Shown: one piece after another, positions 34,323 through 43,239 of the stretch
Position numbering within the stretch: position 1 is the first letter of the stretch
How the letters are laid out: the number at the start of each line of letters is the position of its first letter
Assembly (NCBI RefSeq): GCF_006864135.1
Contig: NZ_SADV01000003.1
Span: 1-64,000, forward strand
Length of the DNA: 64,000 nucleotides
Direction: 5' to 3'
Source of the DNA: Lysinibacillus sphaericus
Lineage (GTDB): Bacteria > Bacillota > Bacilli > Bacillales_A > Planococcaceae
The notes under the pieces: generated by a model
Seen by the model: the letters and a program-made list of their open reading frames with translations, nothing else
Database searches by the model: none
What the model was told of the DNA's origin: nothing
Made by a program: the position numbers and the translations under genes

Positions 34323-36078
34323 TTTCCAACTCCTCCTTCGATAGCTGCGAATAGGCGATTTCCTGATAAGTCTGACAATTTTCCAATAATTCACTATGTT
34401 TCCCCATACCAACGATTTTACCTTCCTCAAGAACAATGATTTTATCAGCATCTTTAATCGTTCCAATTCGCTGCGCCACAATTAAAGTGGTAACACCTTT
34501 CGTTTCCTTTTTCAAAGTAGAACGAAGTTGACGGTCTGTTTTATAATCTAAAGCAGAGAACGAATCATCGAATATAAAGATTTCTGGATTTCGATTCACT
34601 GCTCTGGCAATAGAAAGACGTTGTTTTTGGCCCCCTGAAAGATTTGTACCACCTTGGGCAATAGCTGCATCATATTCATCATCCATTTTCTCTACAAATT
34701 CTTTCCCTTGAGCAATTTCCACTGCTTTCTTGATCTCTTCATCTGTTGATGGAGTCTGATCGTTACCTCCGTAGGCAACATTAGATTTTACTGTACCTGA
34801 AAATAGAACGACTTTTTGAGAAACGTAACCAATTTTATTATGAAGAGTTTCTTGTTCATATTCTTTCACATTAATGCCGTCGACTAATACTTCACCCTCA
34901 GTAGCATCATAAAATCTTGGGAGTAAATTAATCAGCGTACTCTTACCACTACCCGTTGAACCGATTAAAGCGACAGTCTCGCCTTTATGTGCTGTAAAGC
35001 TAATATTTTCTAAAACATAGTCCTCTGCATTAGGATATTTAAAGCTAACATTACGCAGTTCAATTTCACCTTCGATACCCTTAGGCGACGATTGTAATTT
35101 CCCATCCATAATTGTTTGAGGTGTATCGAGTACTTCATTAATACGTGCTGCAGATACAGCTGCTCTCGGTAGCAAAATAAAGGTCATTGATAACAGCATA
35201 AATGCCATAACTACCTGCATTGCATAGGAAGAAAATACAACCATATCACTGAACAAACCGATTCGATCCATACCCCCTGCATTATTAATCAAATGAGCAC
35301 CGATCCAGTAGATAGATAGCGTTAAACCTGACATAATCAGACCCATACCCGGCTGCATAAGAGCCATAAGTCGGTTCACGAAAAGATTTGTATCCGTTAA
35401 ATCCTTATTTACTTTTTCAAATTTCTCTTCTTGATATTGTTGTGCGTTATAAGCATGAACAACACGAATACCAGTCAAACTTTCTCTTGTTACTCGGTTT
35501 AGATTATCTGTCATTTTTTGAACGATTTTAAATTTCGGTAGCACAAAAATAATCAGGTTGCCTATCAAAATAAGTAAAACAATGACAGCTACTCCCGTTG
35601 CCACTGACCACTCCCAGCTTTTCCCGGTAATTTTCAAAATAGCCCATGTTGCAAGGATAGGAGCCTTAATCATTACTTGAAGACCCATTGCAACAGTTTG
35701 CTGTATTTGCGTTATATCATTAGTCGAACGAGTAATTAAACTTGCGATTGAAAAACCATTAATCTCTCCCATAGAGAAAGATAAAGTTTTATCAAATACG
35801 CCTTTTCGCAATTCCTTTGACAGCGACGTTGCTACCTTTGCCGTGAAATAGCCCACAATGACCGCCAATATCATACTGCCAAGGGCACATAACAGCATTT
35901 TTCCTCCAGCTGTCCATATCTCGCTCGTTTTACTGCCCTCTGTTTGTACAAGAGTCGTAATTTTAGCCATATAATCCGGCAATTTCAAATCCAAATAAAC
36001 TTGCCCTACAATGAACACAATACTAACAACAATTAGCGTCCATTCTTTCGGTTTTAAGTATTTAAATATTTTCAACAT
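34315..36078 (-). CDS. Heterodimeric ABC multidrug exporter subunit A
   Basis: 587 residues with six membrane helices and an ATPase: Walker A GSTGSGKST, signature LSGGQKQRLS intact, Walker B IFIFDDSFSALD, where the catalytic Glu is Asp. This gives the degenerate ATP site when paired with subunit B. Start at 36078 (MLKIFKYLKPKEW) has GAGGAGG upstream. It is transcribed after the MarR gene; a MarR-like operator lies between them. Probably exports drugs or toxic compounds across the membrane. Confidence 0.92.
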   Translation of the reverse strand: MLKIFKYLKPKEWTLIVVSIVFIVGQVYLDLKLPDYMAKITTLVQTEGSKTSEIWTAGGKMLLCALGSMILAVIVGYFTAKVATSLSKELRKGVFDKTLSFSMGEINGFSIASLITRSTNDITQIQQTVAMGLQVMIKAPILATWAILKITGKSWEWSVATGVAVIVLLILIGNLIIFVLPKFKIVQKMTDNLNRVTRESLTGIRVVHAYNAQQYQEEKFEKVNKDLTDTNLFVNRLMALMQPGMGLIMSGLTLSIYWIGAHLINNAGGMDRIGLFSDMVVFSSYAMQVVMAFMLLSMTFILLPRAAVSAARINEVLDTPQTIMDGKLQSSPKGIEGEIELRNVSFKYPNAEDYVLENISFTAHKGETVALIGSTGSGKSTLINLLPRFYDATEGEVLVDGINVKEYEQETLHNKIGYVSQKVVLFSGTVKSNVAYGGNDQTPSTDEEIKKAVEIAQGKEFVEKMDDEYDAAIAQGGTNLSGGQKQRLSIARAVNRNPEIFIFDDSFSALDYKTDRQLRSTLKKETKGVTTLIVAQRIGTIKDADKIIVLEEGKIVGMGKHSELLENCQTYQEIAYSQLSKEELENE

Positions 36079-36098
36079 ATTTGCAGTCCTCCTCATTT

Positions 36099-36116
36099 TA
36101 GTTAGCACGCTAACTA
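36099..36116. promoter_or_regulatory. MarR operator candidate 1
   Basis: TAGTTAGC-AC-GCTAACTA, perfect 8-2-8 palindrome, between the MarR gene and the exporter. Confidence 0.7.
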
Positions 36117-36149
36117 TATAGTCATAAAAACATCAAAATAGCATCTTCT

Positions 36150-36581
36150 TCAAGATTCTATATTTTCTTTCATAGCATCCATTACTTCAAAAAACACATC
36201 AAGTTTCTCTTCCGGGATACCTGTTAGTAATTTTTGTTCAAGAAGCGCTCTACGAGTCATGATACTGTCATGTATTTTCAGCGCATCTTCTGTTAAGACA
36301 ATTTTTTTGAGTCTTGAATCGTAGGGCACAGATTGCCTTGTAATCAAACCGTTATTTTCCATAGCCTTTAGTATTCTAGATGCTGTTGATTTACGAATAG
36401 AAAAATCTCTTTCAAAATCTTTTTGAAAGACATCTTTATCTTGGTTTTTGTAAAGATAACTAATCGTCCAACCGTGCATGGCAGTAAGGTTTTCTTTTTC
36501 CATTAGTGTTTGATCCAATTGTCTTCTCATTAAGAGCGACAATGTACGCAACTCTAACCCAACTGATCTCTTTTTGCTCAA
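36150..36581 (-). CDS. MarR-family transcriptional regulator
   Basis: 143 residues, winged helix: LTAMHGWTISYLYKNQDKDV, SIRKSTASRILKAMENNGLI and PYDSRLKKIVLTEDA. MarR proteins bind palindromes and are released by phenolic or drug ligands. Related palindromes with TTAGC-N2-GC(T/A)AA lie before this gene (36597) and after it (36099), just in front of the ABC exporter, so it likely represses itself and the exporter. Confidence 0.92.
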   Translation of the reverse strand: MSKKRSVGLELRTLSLLMRRQLDQTLMEKENLTAMHGWTISYLYKNQDKDVFQKDFERDFSIRKSTASRILKAMENNGLITRQSVPYDSRLKKIVLTEDALKIHDSIMTRRALLEQKLLTGIPEEKLDVFFEVMDAMKENIES

Positions 36582-36596
36582 TTTTCTACCTCCTAT

Positions 36597-36615
36597 ATGT
36601 TAGCGTGCAAACTTT
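36597..36615. promoter_or_regulatory. MarR operator candidate 2
   Basis: TGTTAGCGTGCAAACTTTA, which keeps GTTAGC-GT-GC-AAC of the site at 36099. It lies 16 nt upstream of the MarR start. The rest of 36616-36989 shows only AT-rich DNA with no gene. Confidence 0.6.
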
Positions 36616-36989
36616 AGTATTTAAAAACTAGATTTAGTGTACTGATGGGGCATGTCGTATGTAACTCAATACATAATTTTATTCGTAAGACGCTTATGCC
36701 CTTAGGTAAAAGATGGATCATGTTCAGATTTATCTTCGTATTCAGTTTGCCATATGGCCTGCAAAAAGTTCAACAAAAAAGTAAAACCACTTTTTGTTAT
36801 GTAAATAAGTGATTTTGCTTTGACATAAAGTATGCTAAGAAATGACAAAATAACAATGTTCATTTTCGCTCTTCTAAGCCTGAATATAAAAAAATTTACA
36901 GCTTGGAATGCGTGGGAAGGAACGTTTTTTTTTCAGTTTAGTTAGGGATTAAATTTTACATATCTAATTTAGAAAAGGAAAGAATATAA

Positions 36990-37046
36990 ATGAGTTCCAA
37001 ATCTCTACCAGAGCTCAATAAGAATTCACAATTTTTAGGAGGATAA
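36990..37046 (+). CDS. 18-residue leader ORF
   Basis: ATG at 36990, preceded by AAAGGAAAG, encodes MSSKSLPELNKNSQFLGG; its stop TAA (37044-37046) follows directly on AGGAGG, the ribosome site of the peroxiredoxin gene, which starts 2 nt later. Translation of the leader would run over that site, so coupling or attenuation is possible. Too short to be certain. Confidence 0.4.
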   Translation: MSSKSLPELNKNSQFLGG

Positions 37047-37048
37047 GT

Positions 37049-37561
37049 ATGTCTACATTTAATTTGGGTGATAAAGTCCCCGATTTTACTCTTCCAGCAG
37101 TTAATGGCGAAGAATTCTCTTTTGTATCTCATCAAAACCAGCATAAAAGTTGGCATCTCATTATCTTTTTCAGAGGATCATGGTGCCCTGTTTGTCTTCA
37201 TGACTTAAAAGAGCTTGAAGAAAGCAAAAGTTATTTTGAAGGCAAGAATGTACACCTAATTACAATCTCAACGGACCAGTTAGAAAATTTAAAGAAAATG
37301 GTTGATGAACATAACATTACTTTTACTGTCTTAACTGATAAAGAGTTAAAAACAGTAAAAGCATATGATGTTTTTTATCATGGAGAAAATGCTCCATATG
37401 AGGATCATGGTACGCATGGAGAACCAGCTTATTTCCTAATTGATGAAAATGGACAACTGCTATATCAACAAAAACAAACAAGTCCATTTGGACGCCCATC
37501 ATCTACTGAACTTCGCAAAATTATCCAATATATCGGAAAGAATTTAAAGACAAATCAATAA
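37049..37561 (+). CDS. Peroxiredoxin, AhpC/TSA (BCP-like)
   Basis: 170 residues: KVPDFTLPAVNGEEF, then RGSWCPVCLHDLKELEES with the peroxidatic Cys in SWCPVC and a second Cys three residues on, and GEPAYFLIDENGQLLYQQ. Thiol peroxidase reducing H2O2 or organic peroxides with thioredoxin. The PxxxTxxC motif is altered to SWCPVC as in the BCP/PrxQ-like subgroup; His-rich DHGTHGEPAY precedes the conserved region. ATG follows GGAGG after the short leader ORF. It ends in a strong terminator. Confidence 0.92.
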   Translation: MSTFNLGDKVPDFTLPAVNGEEFSFVSHQNQHKSWHLIIFFRGSWCPVCLHDLKELEESKSYFEGKNVHLITISTDQLENLKKMVDEHNITFTVLTDKELKTVKAYDVFYHGENAPYEDHGTHGEPAYFLIDENGQLLYQQKQTSPFGRPSSTELRKIIQYIGKNLKTNQ

Positions 37562-37670
37562 ATAAAAATATTTGATTGGGCGCAACTATAGTGCAACATA
37601 AGTAGAAAAACAATCAATCTCGAATAATTTGCTTTATACGATTGCTCTAAAATCTAAAATGCTTAAAAAT

Positions 37671-37720
37671 AAAAGGTAATCTCATTTTAGATATGACTAA
37701 GATGTGATTACCTTTTTTTA
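37671..37720 (+). terminator. Terminator of the peroxiredoxin gene
   Basis: AAAAGGTAATC (37671-37681) and GATTACCTTTT, then TTTT. Confidence 0.8.
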
Positions 37721-37794
37721 TATATGGAATCATCAAAGCTAATTCCATTTGTAGCTACTAACGTGCATTCGAACTTCGTAAGTTATACATTAGA

Positions 37795-38637
37795 TTATAT
37801 TTTCATGTTTAATTCTCTATTGGGATTATAGAATTGTAACCATTTATCAGCTTCACTAATCATCCACGTTCCAAAGTCATTTAAAAACGATAACAATAGG
37901 TTTGCATCTATTATGGGTGTTATGGCATATTCTAGTGCTTTTTTCATGTCGTTTTCCTTTTCAGGGAAATATTCCGAAAACAATTTATAAGCAGGATATA
38001 AATCCCTTGTATATGTGTTTGCTTTAGTAATGACAAGCGCAAGTCCTGCTCTTACTACAATCTTCATAATCCACTTGCAACAATCTTTCATATCCTCCAT
38101 ATCAGAATTATCTTGAAGATCATCACAGGCATTTTTAATTTGACCTTGTAAATGAATAAGGTGGTCATTTGCTAAAGCTTCGTCAGCTCTATATCTTGGT
38201 AATTGGGGTATCAAGTCTGCTCCAAACACACATATTCCATGGGTTTTGAGTATGAAACTAATGATTGAAAAAGATGACGCATTTAAAATATCTTCTACAC
38301 AGTATAAACTTAGTTCAATACCATCTACACAAGTATGTTTTTGATTTAATTGTTGTTCTACTTCTTTTAACCGCTTTAACTGTGGTTTATTAGGGTTTTG
38401 CTTTGTAACCGCTATTGTGTCTAAGTCAGCTACGCCTTCAATACCTATCCCTTTTGGAATGGATCCTCTTATGTATACACTATGTAAGTCATCTTGAAGG
38501 TGAGTGGAATACGTATTAACCACATCGTAGATCACAGGATGAAAAATTGGGTTGATTTTATCCCAGTCTGAATGGTTAATAATGTGGCCATCGCTATCAG
38601 TAATACATAAGCTTCCAATTTCTTTAATAGTAGTCAT
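37795..38637 (-). CDS. Nucleotidyltransferase-fold protein
   Basis: 280 residues. YIRGSIPKGIGIEGVADLDT contains the GS…D.D signature of the polymerase-beta-like nucleotidyltransferases; the C-terminal 150 residues are helical (WIMKIVVRAGLALVITKANT) as in kanamycin- or aminoglycoside adenylyltransferase-like proteins. Could modify a drug or be the transferase of a toxin system; no partner gene lies beside it. AAGGAG precedes GTG and ATG starts (38640 and 38637). Confidence 0.8.
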   Translation of the reverse strand: MTTIKEIGSLCITDSDGHIINHSDWDKINPIFHPVIYDVVNTYSTHLQDDLHSVYIRGSIPKGIGIEGVADLDTIAVTKQNPNKPQLKRLKEVEQQLNQKHTCVDGIELSLYCVEDILNASSFSIISFILKTHGICVFGADLIPQLPRYRADEALANDHLIHLQGQIKNACDDLQDNSDMEDMKDCCKWIMKIVVRAGLALVITKANTYTRDLYPAYKLFSEYFPEKENDMKKALEYAITPIIDANLLLSFLNDFGTWMISEADKWLQFYNPNRELNMKI

Positions 38638-38772
38638 CACATAGCTCCTTTTATTAATTTATAGTCACTTCGTCTACCTACTATGCTACGACTCTAGCTA
38701 TCGGTTTTATCTTCTTACGATCAATAATGACTTTACATAGTTATTTTCTTTAATATCTATTTCGCATAAAAA

Positions 38773-38809
38773 TAGGATAGCACGTACTCTATCGAACACG
38801 CTATCCTAC
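38773..38809 (-). terminator. Orphan terminator-like hairpin
   Basis: AGGATAGC and GCTATCCT, 18-nt loop, T run on the minus strand. No gene ends directly upstream on that strand. Confidence 0.5.
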
Positions 38810-38960
38810 TTTCATTTTAGAAGTACACATTAGGCTAAAATAACCTTCATATTATTTAATTCGTAATTTTTATCCTTATTATTAGTAAACTCCTTCTTCT
38901 AGCTAAAATACCCTTTATTTGAATTTTTCACATTTAATTGGATCATCAGCAAAACATGTG

Positions 38961-39374
38961 GTTGATTTCCGTTCCGACTGGGCGCTTTGTTGCTGCCGCT
39001 ACGCTTTCGCACAGTCAAAACATTTGTAGCTGACGCTTTGCTTTCGCTACAGAAAACATTTGTTGCTGACGCTTCGCTTTCGCACAGAGCAAAGCTTCCT
39101 GGGGGCGTCCGATGAGCCGCTTTTGGTGTTGCTGTCGCTTCGCTTTCGCACAGTCAAAACATTTGTAGCTGACGCTTTGCTTTCGCTACAGAAAACATTT
39201 GGTGCTGCCGCTACGTTAACACTACGCTTTCGCACAGAAAACATCCGCTACGCTGCAGGGTCTCGGCCAACACGATGTTGGTCACGAAGGCGTTATCACA
39301 GGATGTGATGCTTTTAGCCTTCGTTCCTCTATCGCTGATCCCCGAGGAGTCGCCCAGTCGGAACGAAGGTCAAC
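38961..39374. repeat. 414-bp element with terminal inverted repeats and internal direct repeats
   Basis: Left end GTTGATTTCCGTTCCGACTG GGCG and right end CGCCCAGTCGGAACGAAGGT CAAC match as inverted repeats at 21 of 24 positions. Inside, 39003-39062 and 39142-39201 are identical over 60 nt (spacing 139 nt), made of CGCTTTCGC-type and AAAACATTTG units. The GC-rich end motifs recall dispersed palindromic elements I know from Bacillaceae genomes. Frames running through it on both strands are coincidental. It probably has no transposase. Confidence 0.8.
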
Positions 39375-39575
39375 TATTTACATAGTAGAAGTTTTAACAA
39401 AAGTCCTCCACCACTTTTGGTGATATACCATTTAATTGAGATTTAATTGAGCACCGAATTTAGACCATTTTTTAATCGTTCCCCAATACCGTTCCGCCGG
39501 CTAGCCATTCTCAATCAACTTACGAATTGTTTGTATGTAGCTCATCATATCCTACTAGAATCCGCGGAACTATTT

Positions 39576-40271
39576 TCATAGCATTTGATTACCTGGGTGA
39601 TTTTTTATCGTTTGCCAATAGTCTGCATCTTTTGTTCTCTTGTAAAATTTGTAAAAAGGTTCTTTTTGGTGAGCAAGTTCTTTATAGACTCTAATTATTT
39701 CCTGTAAAAGATTATCGATATGCTGTACAGGCACTTTTTTCACAAATAGCTCCCCTGCCTGTGCATGTTTCCCCATTGGAACAGCGCCTAAATACACATC
39801 AAAACTATCTTTCTGATATACAAGCCCAATATCATCATAAACGGCATTATAGCAAGCTGATGCACAGCCATTCATATTAATGCGAATCCTGCTTGGTACT
39901 TCCAAGCCTTCCAGCTGCTGATACAGCTCCTCTGTAATCTGTGCTGCCTCCATTTTATCGCCATCACAAAAATCACAAGCCTTCATAGCTACAATCTGAC
40001 CTTGCTTGGCAATATATAAGCCCACCTTTTCCAACTTCCTTTTGGCCGTCGTTAATTCTATTGTCGGTATAGATAGTAGTATACTGTAGGACGCAGAATA
40101 TTTAATAGCACCCCTCGCTCCGACTACCTTTGCGATTGTTTGAAATTGTGCTGGTGTATAATGTTTGTTGATAATGCCAGGGCTCACAGCAAGACGCGTA
40201 AATTCACCTTCTCTGTTTAACTTAGCAAATGTTTTTTCAGGAATATTATGGCTAAAAGCATTTATAGTCAT
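39576..40271 (-). CDS. Siroheme sulfite/nitrite-reductase-like protein, short
   Basis: 231 residues, about half of a normal nitrite/sulfite reductase. A ferredoxin-like NIR_SIR half domain is followed by KACDFCDG and MNGCASACYNAVYDDIG, four Cys placed for a [4Fe-4S] cluster next to siroheme. It is the last gene of the cobalamin-uptake locus, 47 nt after the BtuF-like gene and behind an intergenic terminator, with AGGAGGG before the ATG. Its role beside B12 import is unclear; a link between siroheme-type reductase and corrinoid chemistry is only a guess. Confidence 0.78.
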   Translation of the reverse strand: MTINAFSHNIPEKTFAKLNREGEFTRLAVSPGIINKHYTPAQFQTIAKVVGARGAIKYSASYSILLSIPTIELTTAKRKLEKVGLYIAKQGQIVAMKACDFCDGDKMEAAQITEELYQQLEGLEVPSRIRINMNGCASACYNAVYDDIGLVYQKDSFDVYLGAVPMGKHAQAGELFVKKVPVQHIDNLLQEIIRVYKELAHQKEPFYKFYKRTKDADYWQTIKNHPGNQML

Positions 40272-40284
40272 TTTTACCCTCCTA

Positions 40285-40310
40285 GGAAAAAAGCTAGCAC
40301 ATGGCTAGCT
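40285..40310 (-). terminator. Terminator between the BtuF-like and reductase-like genes
   Basis: On the minus strand AGCTAGC and GCTAGCT, loop CATGT, then TTTTTTCC. It may reduce expression of the last gene. Confidence 0.7.
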
Positions 40311-40318
40311 CTTCTTCT

Positions 40319-41317
40319 TTATTGAAAGCTTTCTGGATAAAATCCTTGTGCCAAAATTCGAATTGCTTCAGCCGCACGAACACCCTCAGATGCTGCTGAT
40401 AGTGGTAAAATAACGAAACGTCCGTTTACTACCGCTTCCGTTTCTTTTAGTGCCGGATCATTTTTTAGGAAATTAATTTTTTCTTCAGCAGTAGTTGAAC
40501 CATAGTCAATTACAACGATAACTTCAGGGTTACGCTCAACTACATCTTCCTTTGAAACGGTTGTCCAGCCAGACTCAACATCGCCGAATATATTTTTCCC
40601 ACCTGCTACTGTCACAAGTTCATTCATGAAGTTTTGTGCAGCTGTGAAAACTTCTTTCTCACCACTGTCAAATACAAGAATACGTAAATTACCCTCCTCT
40701 TGCGGAAGCTTCGTACGAATGTCCTCTACATCTTTTGTCATTTGCTCAATTAATTTTTCTCCACGCTCTTCCACATGGAATATCTTAGAAATATTGCGGA
40801 TATCCCCGAAAATATCCTCTAACTTAGGATTTTTAATGCTTGAAGATGTATGTAAATAAGTGTGGATGCCAAGTGCTTCTAGTTCTTCTGGTGTTCCGAC
40901 ACCCTTCTTACTAAACCCACTTTTCCAGCCCGCATATAAAAAATCTGCTCCTGCATCAATCACTTGTTCCTTTGTTGGATATTGCTCAGCTAATACTGGA
41001 ACTTTTTCATATGCTGCTTGTAACGGTGGATAAATTGCATCATCTAAATATGCTGTTCCGACCATTGAATCCTCTAAGCCTAACGCTAGCATAATCTCTG
41101 TCACATGCTGATTTAAGCTAATTGCCTTTTTTGGTGCTTCCGAATAGACTTGTATCGTATCGTTATTGTCAATCGTTACTTCCGTTGCTTCAGCTTTTGC
41201 TGGTTCTACTTGTTCGCTTTGCGATGATGACTCCTGTTTTTCCTCGCTAACACAAGCTGTTAACATACTTAGCATTGTGATTGCAAGAACAAGCCATACG
41301 CTTTTTAATGTCTTCAT
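40319..41317 (-). CDS. btuF: Cobalamin-type ABC substrate-binding lipoprotein (BtuF-like)
   Basis: 332 residues. Signal with lipobox LTAC, then a helical-backbone periplasmic-binding fold of the BtuF/FecB class: KKAISLNQHVTEIMLALGLE, YPTKEQVIDAGADFLYAG, and PEVIVVIDYGST. It binds a corrinoid or iron complex outside the cell and delivers it to the permease. The cobalamin riboswitch at the head of the operon makes B12 the likely cargo. AAGGAG precedes the ATG. Confidence 0.88.
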   Translation of the reverse strand: MKTLKSVWLVLAITMLSMLTACVSEEKQESSSQSEQVEPAKAEATEVTIDNNDTIQVYSEAPKKAISLNQHVTEIMLALGLEDSMVGTAYLDDAIYPPLQAAYEKVPVLAEQYPTKEQVIDAGADFLYAGWKSGFSKKGVGTPEELEALGIHTYLHTSSSIKNPKLEDIFGDIRNISKIFHVEERGEKLIEQMTKDVEDIRTKLPQEEGNLRILVFDSGEKEVFTAAQNFMNELVTVAGGKNIFGDVESGWTTVSKEDVVERNPEVIVVIDYGSTTAEEKINFLKNDPALKETEAVVNGRFVILPLSAASEGVRAAEAIRILAQGFYPESFQ

Positions 41318-41372
41318 GTCTACTTCTCCTTTTTTCTAAATAATCTATAGAAAGAAATATAAAACTCCTAAC

Positions 41373-42149
41373 TTACTTTAAAAATTGCTCAGATATATAA
41401 AAAATATGCGGCTTTTTCGTGACAGGATGTACACTAACTTCCGCATGTACACCAAACACCTTTTGTAGCAATGAGGGTGTTAATACATCAAACGGAGTTC
41501 CATATGCCACAATTTCTCCGTCCTTTAAAACATAAATTTTATCGCAATAAGTTGCTGCAATATTTAAATCATGCAAGGCTGCAATGACCGTGATCGGCAA
41601 GCCCCGTACTAAATCCATGAGCTGGAGTTGATGCTGAATATCTAAATGATTCGTTGGCTCATCTAATACCATGACCTTAGCTTGTTGCGCCAATGCCCTT
41701 GCAACAACGACCCGTTTTTTCTCACCACCAGATAAGGAACTAAAAGTACGTTCACTTAAATGCAGTACCCCTGCTTGCTGCATCGATTCCTCAACAATAG
41801 CTAGGTCTTCTTTTGTATCTACTTCCAAAAGCCTTTTATGCGGCGTACGTCCCATTGCCACAAGATCTTTAACAGTGAACTCAAATAGCACTGGTGTTTC
41901 CTGCCCTACGACGGCAAGTTGCTTTGCTACCACCTTTGAAGATTGCTTGTAAATATTTTCATTAAATAAAAATACTTCTCCCTCTTGGGGTTGTAGCATA
42001 CGGTACATATTTTTTAAAAGGGTCGATTTCCCACTGCCATTAGGGCCAATTATGCCCACAAACTCGCGTTCTTGAATATGTACAGAAACATTGTTTAATA
42101 TTTTCACCTGCTGCACGGCAAAAGTAACGTTTTTTGCAACGTATACCAT
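41373..42149 (-). CDS. btuD: ABC transporter ATP-binding protein of the B12 uptake operon
   Basis: 258 residues: Walker A GPNGSGKST, Q-loop, signature SSLSGGEKKRVV, Walker B VMVLDEPTNHLD and AALHDLNIAATYCDKIYVL. It belongs to the FepC/BtuD family. Its ATG follows directly on the permease stop (no gap) with GGAGG inside the permease end, so it is translated as part of the same operon. Confidence 0.9.
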   Translation of the reverse strand: MVYVAKNVTFAVQQVKILNNVSVHIQEREFVGIIGPNGSGKSTLLKNMYRMLQPQEGEVFLFNENIYKQSSKVVAKQLAVVGQETPVLFEFTVKDLVAMGRTPHKRLLEVDTKEDLAIVEESMQQAGVLHLSERTFSSLSGGEKKRVVVARALAQQAKVMVLDEPTNHLDIQHQLQLMDLVRGLPITVIAALHDLNIAATYCDKIYVLKDGEIVAYGTPFDVLTPSLLQKVFGVHAEVSVHPVTKKPHIFYISEQFLK

Positions 42150-43208
42150 TTAATTCTCCTCCCCGAAAGAATACATTTGCTTACGCAACATCCATATAAA
42201 GAATGGGCATCCGCATAAAGCCGTTATAATTCCAATCGGCATTTCCTCAGGTGCAATCACAATGCGCGCAGCTGCATCAGCCCATATTAAAAATATCGCA
42301 CCAATTAATGCACTGACTGGCAGTACAAACTTATAATTTGAGCCGACTATCATGCGTACGATATGTGGAATAATCAGGCCAATAAAGCCAATTGCACCAC
42401 TTACAGCAACAAGGACACCTGTTAATAGAGAAATTACTAAAATTAGTAGCAATCGAAATTTCTCTAAATTAACCCCTAGCGTAACAGCAGATTCTTCGCC
42501 AAGTAAAAGTAAATTCAAATGGCGTGCATGTAGACGTAAAATTATGTAGACGATCGTTAAAACTACGAACGGAATCATTATATTCACCCATTTCGCTCCG
42601 GCCAAACTTCCCATCATCCAATAGATGACTGCCTTTATGCCCCCCTCTTCCTTCGTCATCATCAGCATAAAATTCGTCATTGCTGACAAAACTAGTGACA
42701 CGGCAATTCCGGCTAATAATAATCGAACAACTGAAATTCGTCCCCCAACTCGTGCTAAGAAAAACACAATCAGTACTGCAATTGTCGCACCTATAAAAGC
42801 AGCAAATGATAGCGCATACATACCTAAAAATGAAAAAGTGCCAAGTAAAATAACAGATGTAGCCCCGACAGATGCACCGGAAGATACCCCCAAAATATAG
42901 GGGTCCGCGATTGAATTACGAACTAAAGCTTGAATAGCAGCACCCGAAATAGCAAGCCCCGCTCCGACTATTATGGCAAGTACTACGCGGGGAGTACGAA
43001 TTTGCCATATGATGATTTCCTGTGAACGGCTCCAATCCAATGTAATGCCAAGTGGATTGAACGGGATATGCGATAAAATAATGCGCCATACAATACTAGG
43101 TGTAATAGACACAGAGCCTACCATTATCGCTAACGTCATAGATATTAGAACGACACCCGTTAATACGACTAAAAGTAAGTTGATTTTTCTTGTTGTTGGA
43201 TTCTTCAA
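42150..43208 (-). CDS. btuC: FecCD-type permease of the B12 uptake operon
   Basis: About 352 residues with ten membrane helices; RTPRVVLAIIVGAGLAISGA and GAIGFIGLIIPHIVRM are FecCD/BtuC hallmarks. I take TTG at 43208 as the start because AGGAG lies 6 nt before it; an ATG at 43238 would add ten residues and uses the AAGGGG of the riboswitch terminator as ribosome site. First gene after the cobalamin riboswitch. Confidence 0.88.
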   Translation of the reverse strand: MKNPTTRKINLLLVVLTGVVLISMTLAIMVGSVSITPSIVWRIILSHIPFNPLGITLDWSRSQEIIIWQIRTPRVVLAIIVGAGLAISGAAIQALVRNSIADPYILGVSSGASVGATSVILLGTFSFLGMYALSFAAFIGATIAVLIVFFLARVGGRISVVRLLLAGIAVSLVLSAMTNFMLMMTKEEGGIKAVIYWMMGSLAGAKWVNIMIPFVVLTIVYIILRLHARHLNLLLLGEESAVTLGVNLEKFRLLLILVISLLTGVLVAVSGAIGFIGLIIPHIVRMIVGSNYKFVLPVSALIGAIFLIWADAAARIVIAPEEMPIGIITALCGCPFFIWMLRKQMYSFGEEN

Positions 43209-43239
43209 AACGCTCTCCTCTCTTAAAGCAAAGGGCATA

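Noticed and set aside
39047-39308. Overlapping open frames of 65 and 82 codons on both strands
   Set aside because: They lie in the internal repeats of the inverted-repeat element at 38961-39374 and arise from the repeated CGCTTTCGC and AAAACATTTG units; no ribosome sites.
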